Below the pieces are notes generated by a model. It worked only from the letters and a program-made list of their open reading frames with translations, did no database searches and was not told the DNA's origin. DNA of 64,000 nucleotides from Plumapathes pennacea (lineage: Eukaryota > Cnidaria > Anthozoa > Antipatharia > Myriopathidae): assembly GCA_964036295.1 (NCBI GenBank), contig OZ038467.1, forward strand, positions 1,741,501 through 1,805,500, given 5' to 3'. Positions 35,657 through 47,700 of the stretch are shown one piece after another. Within the stretch, counting starts at the first letter, position 1. Each line of letters opens with the position of its first letter. A program made the position numbers and the translations under genes.

Positions 35657-38600
35657 ATGCATTCGCTTCAAACGATGTCCAAGCCACCGGGTCAATCATC
35701 AGCGAACCTTCCGCCGTTGCAAAACCTCCCCTCTTGGTCTAGGAGCTCGTTGGAAAGGCGACGTCCGCCAAGGCCAATAGTTCGTGACAAACTACAACCA
35801 GTTCAATCGATAATGACTGAAAATTTCGCGCATCAAAGCTTGTCGGCAAATGATTTGGACGAGAAAGCGAACTTGAGGATAGTGTCGGCGCCATCTGGTG
35901 GCCACGATTTAGATCCTCATCAAAGAGTTATCCACATGCAAAAGAGTATAGAGTTTTTACGTAGCGAGCAATCGAATATATTGGAACGGTTGCATGAGGA
36001 AATTGACCGACTGAGAACCGAAAACAAAGGTAAGGGGCATGATGTTCTCGGGGAGCATTTAGAGGCGATTCTGATCTTCCATTTTAGATCTTAAGCTTTA
36101 GTATGAACTAAAAAATATAATGAGTTAATCGTGTGCTTTTCAGAATTGAACTTCAAGCTTGTGATGGCACGGAGCGGAGTCTCTCTTCACAAAGGTTGGT
36201 TTGCGCGTGTTTATATAGCACCGGCCTAATGATATACTTTGTGATCTCTGCTATTTCTTTAGAAATACAGAACGAAACTTAAGCAAAGTTGTGTATAGTG
36301 ATTAATCTGAAGACGACGAGTACCCGTATCCATAATATTGGCAAGATCATAGCAATATTCATTTTAACACAAGATAAGATCTATGCACACGATTTCAAGG
36401 ATCTTAGGATATTACAATATGTTGCCAATATTCGGGACATGCGATAACTTATACATAGCATAATTTTTTATAATACTGAATATCTTTCTTCTATCGTTGC
36501 TTTCTTGTGTTTATGTCATTATTTTGCTATAGGGCCAGGCTTTCGACTAGCTATAATTTCTTTCAAGTGTTTGTTCACCTGTTTAGGTGATTGATACCTT
36601 TCGGGTCCAGCAAATTAAATGTCACCTGTCAACACTGTGCTTAATATTTCAGTGCATTTCCATCTCACAGTTTCATTCCAGACAAAATTAAAGATTTTGA
36701 TGGCCCATTATGGTTTTCCCTATTTGCATAGGCCAGAATCTGTTGGACGGGCTGAACAAAACAGGGTCTACATTTCCACCATAAATTAAAAATAAAATGG
36801 TTGAATTCTATTATTTATGGGAAATTCAGTCCAACTAAATATAGCACTTTGGGACTTTAAACACTCACGATCAAGATCATCATGTTGCATATTATATACT
36901 GTCTTGCAGAGTGTGTTCACATTCAAATTTTGCCTACTTTCTGCAGCGATGCTGATCAAGTTTTGAAAACAAAAAAGCATAATACTTTGAACAAATTTTA
37001 GAAACAGCTGTATTTCCCACATGCTATCATGCATACAGTACATATTTTAGATAATGCTTATGTTCCTGATTGACCAAGAATACTGCCAAACATTTTTGAC
37101 CATTGCAAAGCAGAATGAAATGCAAAACTAAAGAAACAGTTGTCTGAACACTACTCTCTATCAACAAAACCAAAATAATGATAATGTGGAACAATTTTTT
37201 AGCCTGGGGAGGGGGAGGTGGATACATTTCATCCTCCTTACATCTTTGGAGCACAATTTATGACATTTGAACATGTCCCAAAACAGTCCCTTACCTGATC
37301 CTAGTTTTCTTCCAGCTTTATCCATATTTATCGTGTACTATTTTTATATTATTTGATTATTGTTTGTAGTTTGGCTTTCTTTTACTGTTAGTTATATATA
37401 AAATGTTGTTCTGTTTCAAATCAGCCAACAGTCCTTTGCCTGGAGAAGAGGATGCTGCAGATACAAATGCTTCAAAAGATACAGGTATGAATTGACAAAT
37501 AATTTATAAATTGTGTAGTGGATACTGATAAGTATGGTTTTGCAGCTTCTGCAAATCATTTGGTTTATCATCCAAGGATTTTGCCGGGACGGGGTGGGTT
37601 TGACTTTGAAATAACCAAAAGGAAAAACAAAATGTTCTGGAATCATGTGTTATAACGCTTTCACATGCATATGCATAGGAATGTTTCTTTTAATGATACT
37701 GATGGGTAAGGGAATTGCAAACATAATGAAAAAAAAAAGAGATGTGCAGTAGATGTTGTTTTGCCTGTAATGTCTATGTGTCAAGTTAAATTAATATTGT
37801 GTTGTTTTATAGAAATGTCAGAAGATTGTTCTGATCAGAAAGACAATGAGAAGGAGCCAACAGCATTGAGGTGTAACTCATCAAAACAACACGCACTGCC
37901 AAACAAAGGGTTTGTATAACTTTTACTGCAATCAGAATATCCCACATCAACCTTACAATGATACAGTACAACATATCTTACTATATGCATTGCAAACCAC
38001 ATCCTCATTCCCAGACTCTCTTGGGGTATGGAAAAGAGCCTGGAAATGAGACTAGTCCTCACAAGGACTAGCCATTATATAATTTATTGTAACTCACAAA
38101 TGGTCAATTTTGTAAATTCAGATTCTGTAAATCTGCTGAATTAAAAACACTGAACTGATCATGCAATAACTTGGTTGGTAAGGACAGGGTAGGACAACGC
38201 AGAAGTCATAATATTGGTGGCTTAAATGGTGTATAGTGCTAGACTTCCCATGGACATCAATAACATTTTACTAATACTCCCTAATTTCCAGGCAACCTTC
38301 TGACAAGAAGACTGCTGTTGTCAAAGCTCCATCCTCGGCAACTGCCAGAAGTGCCGCAGAAAAGTCAAGGAGATCTGCCAAAACAAAGTCCAAGCAACCC
38401 AAAGATCAAGACAAACACTCCGCTTCTCCTAATACTCCAGCTTCAAGAAGGAATGCTCGTATTGTCAAACAAGAAGTGACCGTTCCAGGAAGACAGTCTG
38501 TTGTCATGGTGACAGTCAAAGATAAGTCTATTCGGGTGCACATGCCAGCTGAAGCGACTCCTCGTTCTCCGACTTTGTCTGAATGTAAAGCCATCATAAA

Positions 38601-40673
38601 ACATCAACAAGATGCCAATGAACAACAGGCGCAGGAGGTGAGGTGGAAGATGCGTTTGTTGTGTAATTTTTGGGGAAACAGTCAGGCTGAAATTTGAAGT
38701 CTACTTACAGAGATCTATAAAATGTCAAAAACAAAACACAGATCTGCATCCAGAAAACACTGAATCAAACATACTGGAGACATACTGGTTGGTTGAAGAT
38801 AATGACCATGGAACGCAAGGAGAAAACGACATTATTTTTTCAATGTTCGTTAACGTAAATTTGGTTGTGCAGTTTGTACCCATTTTTTCTGGAGTATAGT
38901 AAGTTAGAAGTAACTGCTACTTTCATCCTCGACACCGAAGAAAAAGACCGTCTTTAGTTCGCTAAACATCGTCCACGTTCTGACAGCGACCCAAAAGTGA
39001 ATCATCTCCACATATTTTGTGCAAATAATGTTAAATTGTATTGCCGAGGTTGTCATTGTCCTCTTCGGCTTCTTGTGTATGATCCAGAGCTAGTCTCACG
39101 ACTATATAAAATGGCTTTGACTGGTCATCACGGTTCGAGAAGTGCATTGGGCCTGGTGCATGAGTGATTTTTGTTATAAAGGCTATTGTTCCTGTACCAG
39201 ATTACGTCTCATTTAAAATGTTCCGTTGCGGTTTGCAGCTTTCAAAACTGCGCACTGATCTGAAGGATGCAATGACGAACACAAAGTGGAAATCCGACGC
39301 GTTCTTGTCGGCCAAGGCTTATCGCAGCGAGGAGAGGCACGAACCAACGACAAACAGGTATGGAATTCTGTGGTGACATTACTTTATCTCATTCAGCTAA
39401 GTCTTCACTCTTGTAAAGGCTGGGTTGGTGATGGTGGTGGGAGGGGAGGGGGCAAGGGAGACCCTATGATTGGCTATACGGAAAGGCTCCGCCCGAAAAG
39501 GGTCCCTTTTCAAGGCTCAGGTGTAAAAATGTGTATCGTGTTCGAAAGGGCTGGCAAAGGGAAAATCGTATTGGTATTTCATAGGGGCTCTAATACTCGT
39601 CCCTCGATTGAGAAGTTCGCAATAGTCGGGTTGCCCAGTCGTCTTTATGTTCAGAAGTTTGTTGTGAGGACATTCTTAGATTGTTGTGCTGTATTTTGCA
39701 GAGAACAGGCCTCGCTTGTCAAGGGTCTACCCAGGCTACCAGTACGAGAGCAACCAGAAAGGTGACTAGCGATTTGAAACAACATTTTAAAACAACAACA
39801 ACAACAACGATTTTAAAACAACTTTACAACTTTTCAGTCACTATTTGTGACTGCGGACCGCGATAACAGCGTTCAGTTTTTATCTAGTTGAAGTGCCAGG
39901 CGGATGTTCTATATTCTTTACCCCAAAACCTCATGAGAACGAGAGGCGAACCACATACTTTTATCCTGCAACTTGCAGCCCAGCGCCATGGTCAGGCAGA
40001 TCGCAGAAGAAATCTGCGTGTGTAACACTCGCTCTTAGTTGCGTGCAAGTTGCAAAGAAGTTTCTGACAGTCGCCACAGTAACTTGCAATAGGTATCTGT
40101 TGTCAGCCTTGCGTTGCTTCGTGCAACAGGACCTTCATCCGTACATCTGACAACTTTAATTTCGGAGAAAATTGTGTCGCGGTCGAAGAGGCGCGCCCTC
40201 AACGCCTTGTTACACGAAGCAACTATCTCGTAACTCGCAACGCAACGTGACTGCGAGAAAAGTTTCAAAATAATGGCGCAAATAACACCACCGCTCAGCT
40301 TCTTTGCAAATTGTGACGCAACGAAAGAAATTGCGCGACGAGTTGCGAGGAAATTACAAAAATCCATTTTTCGCAACGTTACGTTGAAGTTGTAAAGAAA
40401 ATTGCCAGCGTCTCGCACCCTACAATAACTTTGTGCATTGCTTTGCTGTCATCAAGGGTGCGTTGCAAATTGAAGGAAGAATTGCGTCGTGTAACAGGAT
40501 ATGCTACTTACCCAGGCTCTCTTTGCCGTAGGTTGGCAGCTCGCATGCGCTCTGGTCAAGATAGCTTGTCGTTACCAGTTCTCCGTCCAAACAACATGTC
40601 GAGTTTTGCTGACAGAAAAAGGAGACAACAGGCAGCACTTCGGGCAAGAGGCGCACGGAGGGACTATTATTAG
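35657..40673 (+). CDS. CCDC74: CCDC74-family coiled-coil protein, complete
   Basis: Eight exons: 35657-36029, 36144-36194, 37425-37484, 37813-37909, 38292-38637, 39239-39357, 39702-39761 and 40532-40673. They sum to 1248 nt (415 aa) with consistent phases. The N-terminus is Pro/Ser-rich. At about residues 90-130 is the family hallmark HMQKSIEFLRSEQSNILERL followed by HEEIDRLRTENKELNFKLVM, matching LEKSLQFLQQQHSEML...LHEEIEHLKRENKDL of human CCDC74A/B. The middle is basic and low-complexity. The region PTLSECKAIIKHQQDANEQQ plus an LSKLRTDLKDA helix matches the second conserved block. The end (FADRKRRQQAALRARGARRD) matches the NFAERQKRLQAMQKRRL tail. Human CCDC74 proteins associate with the spindle and centrosome. 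The donor at 37910 (GTTTGT) is weak but required by phase. Downstream AATAAA at 41059. Confidence 0.9.
37985..38055. repeat. Second copy of the CCCAGGCTCTTTT hairpin repeat
   Basis: CATTCCCAGACTCTCTT and AAAAGAGCCTGGAAATGAG form imperfect arms like those at 1771-1837. The element lies in a CCDC74 intron just after exon 4. Confidence 0.5.
40203..40499. repeat. Fold-back element in last CCDC74 intron
   Basis: The left end CCTTGTTACACGAAGCAA and the right end TTGCGTCGTGTAACAGG are inverted relatives, with related GTTGCGA-type words inside and just outside (40105-40125). It ends only about 30 bases before the acceptor of the final exon, so it abuts or supplies part of the branch-point region. 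Confidence 0.45.
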
Positions 40674-41426
40674 TAATAACTATTATTAGTAATATTAATC
40701 CTAGAGTCGGTTATTTGCTTCTAAAATTGAAAATTCTACAATTGCACCTGACTATCAGAAAAAAATATCTGGTATTATCTAGTTATCATTCGGGTCATGC
40801 ATCACCTTGTTCTTGTGTGAGCTGACAAACTTTCAAGATCTTTGCATCCCACACAAGTTTTCACAGTACAGAATTTTCCAGAGATATTTATAAGTGAGAT
40901 TTATTTAAATCAGCCAAGTTTAGTACGCGGTACAGTGCAGTGTGTGAGATCTTTTTGTCATTTTTCTTTGATCTTCACTTCTTTTAAGTGAATGCCATGC
41001 CCAATACTTGTTTCCAGTCAAAAGGATGACTTCATGTGTTTTTCAATGCTCCCAGGACAATAAATAAATTTCCAAATGTGAAAAATAAAGTAATTAGGAA
41101 AGGTGGTTTTCGGTGTTCTACTATTTGTATCTTGTCATCAGTGAAACCGTCTGCAATGTGCGTCCGAGTTGGGTCAAGTTACAGGAAGCATCAAGGCAAC
41201 GAGATCACGGAGGCAAAATGTCGGCATAAATCGCCAAAACTTACTGAGCACAAAAATTGGATGAGACATGTTCCTTCCGATCCGCCGTCTGTGAGTTTTA
41301 CTCTGAGTTTTTTTTTTTTTTTTTTTTTTTTTAACGCTCGATAAACACCGGACATACAAGACCTGGGAACTAGCCACTGCAGGAAGAGGAAGACTGGATC
41401 TATTGATCACGTGACTTTTAAACAAG
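40674..41426. other. CCDC74 3' UTR and spacer before Moonraker
   Basis: Contains AATAAA at 41059-41064, a long T run at about 41309-41331 and an E-box CACGTG at 41408. No further coding exon is seen. Confidence 0.5.
41059..41064 (+). promoter_or_regulatory. Poly(A) signal AATAAA, CCDC74
   Basis: Canonical hexamer about 390 bases after the CCDC74 stop, with an overlapping second AATAAA immediately after. Confidence 0.5.
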
Positions 41427-41505
41427 ATGGCGGTTGTGTTGTGAAGCTTCATATTATTTCCAGACGTGCACAATTTTAGCAAGGAAAGCGCCACTCCATT
41501 GTCAG
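41408..41505 (+). promoter_or_regulatory. Moonraker 5' region: E-box, AAGATGGCGG motif, 5-codon uORF and 5' UTR donor
   Basis: CACGTG at 41408 is followed by AAGATGGCGG at 41425, which resembles the YY1-type start-proximal motif of animal promoters. The ATG inside it (41427) opens a 5-codon uORF ending at 41444. A donor CAG|GTAAGC at 41506 and an acceptor at 41753 fit a short 5' UTR intron before the main start at 41771. Inferred from motifs only. Confidence 0.45.
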
Positions 41506-41770
41506 GTAAGCCTGAAGTTGGCATTGTTTTCTTGACCGTCATTTAGACGCAATCACAACAGAAGCTGGTTGGGATCGATCGATCCATGTTTATCAAATCG
41601 AAATGACTGGCGTTCACAAATTTGATTCTCCACATCACTTTCATCTGTATAGCGAAGTGTTGCTTAAAACGACCCAAGTTTTGATTCAATGATGCAACTG
41701 ATCTTCATACAGATGCTATTGTTGATTTTTCATTATTTTACCTTCATTTTCAGATTCTATCAGCATTCCA

Positions 41771-44700
41771 ATGGCAACTGATTTACTCTGGCAAAGAACA
41801 CAGCTGGGTTTTGAAGTTCCACGAATTCCCAATGTTGCTTTCCCTGGATACCCTGGAGTTCATCAGATTCCTCAGCGTCACGTAGAAGCTGGCGAAGCTG
41901 CTGCAGCACATCACAACAATCAGCTACAATTTAACTTAGGAATTCCATCAACTTCAGACAATCTCAGCACAAAATTTAGACGACCTCGACCAATAATCAT
42001 TGAAAAGCTAAGTGAGCAGTCATGCAAAAAGCAAGACTTTCTACAAGAACAGAATGATTTGTTAGGAATTAACAGAGGGAGCTTGTCTGTTTCATCATCC
42101 TTGTCAAGTGATCGTCTCGCCCTTGCTGTACGTCTGGCTAGAAGGGATGTACGAAAATCCAGAGAGGTGACAACTGCAGCTCCGCTGGTGTCGCAGGAGC
42201 AGGAGGTGCAGGAACGGCACAGGCAAGCTGGGAACAAGGAACAAAAACCTCAGGAAAAAGCAACAAGGAAAAGCAAAGTTAAAAGGAACAAGGAAGGTGT
42301 TCTGAAGGAAGAAGCAACATCATTACGTGAACGGGTTCAGAGAGCTGTCAAGAGGCAAGAACCTCAGGTACACATCAATCACTTTGCTTATTATTTTATA
42401 GATATCTTTAGTTATTTACCAACTAAGTGCATGGTGCAGTGCTGTACTTTACGGACTGAGCAACAGAGTGTTGCCTTGCTTCATGGTCCAAGTTTGAAGA
42501 GTGGAGACTGTAAAGAAGAAGTTCAAATTCATAACTTACAGTACAGTCCAAGCAAATGAGGTTAATATTTAGACCCATCCAGTAAAGTGACCAATTTGTG
42601 CAGCATATATAATAAACTAGGCTCTTATTTTTTTATTCCAAGTATGTGCATATAAGGCTTAGTTACAGGCACATGTTTCTGTAAAAGTCAAAGGAATTTA
42701 ACATTCTTGTTGGCAAATTTTCCCTGGCAGGAATATGAAGGGGCTAAGAGAGGCAGTCAGTGCTACTTTTATCCAGGGAAGGAGGGTGAGGACATGGAAT
42801 ATGAAGCACAAGGAGAAAGAAAACAGGCAAAGGAAATCAGAAAGCTAAGGGGAGAACTGCATCATTACATGAAAATGGTTGATGAGTTGCAACGTGACAA
42901 ACCCCCTGTGCTGAAGAACAAGGACAAGAGAATCAAGAAAAGAAAGCGGGAAGATCCAAGGCTGTCAGATGAAGAAGAGGATCCACGGCAAACTGCCAGG
43001 CAGGAGGAGCAGGCCATAAGATCTGCCAGGATGTTGTACACTCTTCAAACACAGGTAGGGTAGCTCTGTGATCAACTTCAAGATTAATTTGCTTTGATGT
43101 TTTGACAGTATCTTTTACTCTTTTATTAGGATTTAAATGATTTTAAAACTTTCTTCAGGTTCAGGAAATTGAGAGTGAACTTAACAAAAGGAAAAGAGGA
43201 ATCAAACACACGAAGAAGGTAAAATAGATTCTACAAAGATGGACTGAGATAAACTGTTACACAGGAACAGACCCCAGTCAATTGTTGCAGTCAACTTTCG
43301 TCTAAGATGAACAGCCTTGGAACCAGCTCTGACTGTCCGTCTTAGACAGGTGTCCATCTTATAGAGTTCAGTTAGAGTAAATGACTGAAGAACGGCACAG
43401 ACCACTCCTAAGCTACCAGGTGTCCATCTTAGAGAGGTGTCCGTCTTAGTATAGGGGTGTCTTGACTGTATTCTGTTTCTGCATCTGGGTAGAAGGTTTT
43501 TGAGGAACTTCAGTTTTAAATATTAATAATAATTATATCAATATTATTGAAACTTATCATTTAACAATGGTTTAGATGAAGTCACTGAACATCTTGTTTT
43601 AGTTGGATTTTAGAAACTGTCCTGTCAGATTTGGGAAATTGAGTTCTGCCTTTTTTTTTTTAGAGTCAGACCTTAAGTCGACTGGCAGCAGCTCATTGTG
43701 GTGCCGTTCGTGCGATACAAACTTTCATTAGCCATGCACCACTGCAGGCAAAGATAAGCCGTGGCCTACCCCCAACCTACCAAGAGCTGGCACTCCTTAT
43801 CAGGCAGTTGTCTGTGCTGTCAGCTCAGCTGCAGATTGGTGGAGATGATATTCCAGACCACTTGATTATCAAGGTGAACTGAAAACTTCAATATCTATTT
43901 ATAATCCTCCTATTTCCCCCTCACTACGGTAATCATAGCTGCCAAAATTTTTATCTTTAAGGATCAGCTTTCCATGTTTTAAATATCATCTATGTATTAT
44001 TAGCCACAATCTCGAACTGGGTTACCTCAAAATCCCCACTATCTTGAACAGAAATTGATTTCCCTTGAAAATGAACTTGATAGAAATTCCTGCTTGGTAG
44101 AACCCTGCTATCTCGATCCCCAGCTATCTTGAACTATTTTTGGTTCCCTTGAGAGTTCAAGATAGCGAGGTTTAACTGTATTTCTAGTTAGTTGCAATAA
44201 ATTGAATGCACAAACACGGATGAGTGAAAGCAGATCAACAATTTATGAAAAGCTTCTCAGGAGGGAAAAATCATTTCTTCCCTCTAACTTGTTGTGGGTG
44301 TAAAACAAAATACAGTCTACAGTAAGTGTCAATATACCAAGTTCTTTAAGGAGAAGATTGAAGTTGATCACCTTGAGAGTGAAAGAGTTAACGCTCTCTC
44401 CACATTGCATCCCTTTATTTTAGCATCCTGGAAATAGAGGTGTAAAATCAACAGAAGACAAACCATCTAACGAACCCAAGTCCGAGAATCCTGCACAATC
44501 CTTGAAACAAACGCCAGGAAGCAAACGACAGTCAAACGAAGAATTTAAACACACCAGAAGAGATATGCACAGAACAGGTAAGAATGATGAATAAAGGTTG
44601 ATTCACACGCTAAAGCCTGATTTTTACGAGTGATGCAAGTACAAGCTTAAGCGCATGCACAGGAGTCTTTATTTTACATGAAACCAGGCTCGACGCAAGC

Positions 44701-47700
44701 GCAAGGATCAAAAGTTTGATCCTTGTGTTTGTTCTTGCGTCGAGCCTGTTTTCACTGTAAAATAAGGACCCTGTGCTTGCGTCGCTCGTGAAAAGCAGGC
44801 TTAAAAGCACGCGCAAGAGAATGGAAAAGTTTCCTTTTGGGTTTGCGCGTGCTTCACACATTTTACCCTGTGAACCGGGCGCTAGGCTTGATTTGAAACA
44901 GGCCGTAAGTCAGCAACTAGAGACATGTTGAAGATGTGTTCCAACTCTCCACAGAGGCTAACTCTCCTGACCCTACCCCTGAGAGGGACGCTGTGCTCAG
45001 GGCTGGATTGGCAGCGCTTTTGAGAGCAAAGGAAACACCGCTGACCCCAGTGGTACGTAACTCTAGGTTCGCCTAAAATTTGCTGCGCCAGATTTGTAAA
45101 AACTGGTGTACCTTAACTCTAGGTGAAGCCAAGACCACAACAAAGAAAGCCTCTTGTGCCAGTGAAGAAATCGGTGCTTCTGCCTGCAAAGCTCAAGGTT
45201 GGTGAACATTTTAGCAATTGAAAGGGAGTCCCTTAAATAGGCCATTTCCAAGATGTCTGTTGCATCTGTTTCAACGTAAAGTGCAAAACCTTTCCTATCA
45301 AAATGAACATGCGAGTGAAATAAATTTTCAGAGATAAGGTTTGCAAAATGCCTCGTTTTGAAACAGATGCAACAGGCGTCTCGTAAATGTCCTATTAGTC
45401 AACCTTTTTTATCACTGCCTTTAAAACCAGTGCCGTGCTGTGGTCGAACCGCAGTGGCGCGACCTTTGAAGCGGGCCTAACGTGTCTCAAAACCAGTGCT
45501 CGACATTAAGGTTTTAGGTAGGTTGCCCTTCAGACTGTAGATTGACTTCAAGCAATAAAAAGTTTCATAATTTCTAGTTGCCCGGCCCAGAATTTACCTG
45601 CCCGACCAAAAGTTTTGGTTGCCCCGGGCAAGCGGGCAACCGTTGATGTCGAGCGCTGAAAACGGACGTGAAATAGCAGGAACCATTTGTAAAGTTAAGT
45701 TCTTGTCAACGTAGAACCTTTTTTTTTAAGTCATTTGTGTTGTGTTTGCCTTTCCAGGTTGAGCGTCAAAAGGCCCAACACGCCGTACAAACGGTTAAAA
45801 TTTCAAACGTGCAACAAGCGCACTTTGCACAGGAAACAGTGTCTTCCAAGCTCAAGAAGGCACCGTCAGGGCCTCCACTGGATAGGTCCCAAGTGGCGGC
45901 GAGTCAACCCAAGTCACCTCTAACAACCCCTACCAAACATGTGCCTTTCGAGAGACACTGTTACCATGAGGTAGAGGAGAGGACACAGAAGACGCCACGA
46001 AGGAAGCTGGAAGACCAAGTAAGACTACGTTTTCATTCAGATCGACGTTTTATCTGTCTATTTATCAATCTATCGATCGATCTATATTTGTCTATTTTTC
46101 ACACATGATAAAACAACTAAAAGTTGATGTGGAAAAGCTAAACGCCGTTTAAGAAGTTTAAGCTGACGTTTCGCGTGTTAGCCCTTCATCGGGGCAAGTG
46201 TCCTATTTTCAAACTGTCTATCGATATTTTTTTACTTATATCTTTCTATCTTATCTGTTTGTCTGTATGTCTCATTTTTCGGTGTCAGCCTGTTTATCAA
46301 TCAATTTATAAATCAATAAATGTCAAATAAACATCACGTCTTCTTATCAGACATTATTGGTTTGCAGGTCGATCGATCTACCTAGCATTTATGTCTATTT
46401 ATATTATACGTTTATTTTCAGATGAAAAGTCCAAGAAGCCCAAAGTCTCCACGGAGAATGCTACCGATGGACAAAGAAATGCTGGAACGAGAAATCCGGA
46501 GGTACAAGCACTGAATCACGTGTATCGATTGGTGCATCGTTTTTGCGTGATCATGTAGTGTTTCGTGTTGCATCGTTTTTGCGTGATCATGTAGTGTTTC
46601 GTGTTGCATCGTTTTTGCGTGATCTTGTAGTGTTTTGGTAACGTTTCTGGGCTGATTGTCGTTTAATCTCCACAGACAATGGTATTTAGACCAAGAGGCG
46701 GAGAGGCGGGTAAGCTGGAATCAAGTACTCTGTTTGGTAATTCATGGAAAGACATGTATGTGATAGCAACGCGGTCATCGTTTGTTAAAGTATTCGGGTT
46801 TTTATATCTCCAGCTTAGGGAGTTAGAAGAACTACGAAGAAGGGACCGCATTCGGCTAAGTCGAGAGAGGTATGCAATTTAAGGCCTGGTCTCAGGCAAC
46901 CCCATGTTTTCTGACCTTTAGTTGATGACATGGTTCGTCCTTGCGTGATGGACAAGACAACTTTATTAGAGAACCATGCTTGAACATACTTTATTTTGCG
47001 TGATGGAGAGAAAGGAGCGGGGAGGGGTGGTGGCTGGAGAAAAATCTGTCGGCAGGCTTTTGAATCTATGCCTGGCAAAAACGAGGGCACATGGCGACAA
47101 CATTGCTATCGCGTGCATGTTTCCAAATGTTTCCCCTTAGTGTCATGCGCGAAACATTTGTTCCAGACACAAACTTTGTTTCCTGGACACAAAAAACGTT
47201 TCTAAAAATCCTCAAACATTTTTTTTGTATCCTTGCTGAGCGCATCAATGTTGCCGTACGTTTTGCTACCCTGGAAACATCGAAGTACACAATGTCGCCG
47301 TCACGATGTGTTTTGCCTTGCTTTTAGTCAACTACAATCCAAACAAGTGTGTTATTGTTGATTTGATCTTTATTTCAGTGAAAGGAATACGCTGTCGCGA
47401 AGACTGGTCCGTGACGCGGAGGAAGCGATCCAGAGAAAGTTGAAGCCTCTTCTGGACAGAGCCGAGGTCAGTCAGTCAGTCAGTTCACTGTGTGTGGGAC
47501 GCTGTTTTATCGCCTTTTTTTTTATTTTTAATTGTTTTTTGTATATTTCTTTAATTTTACGTCCAATTTTAGGCGATAGTGACCCGAGATCAGTCAGTTC
47601 ACTGTGTTTTGCGTTTGAGACGCATTTTATTTTCATTTCTCATCCAATATTCAGGCGATAGTAAAGGAGAATGAGCAGACAGGAATGAAAGAAGAGCCAC

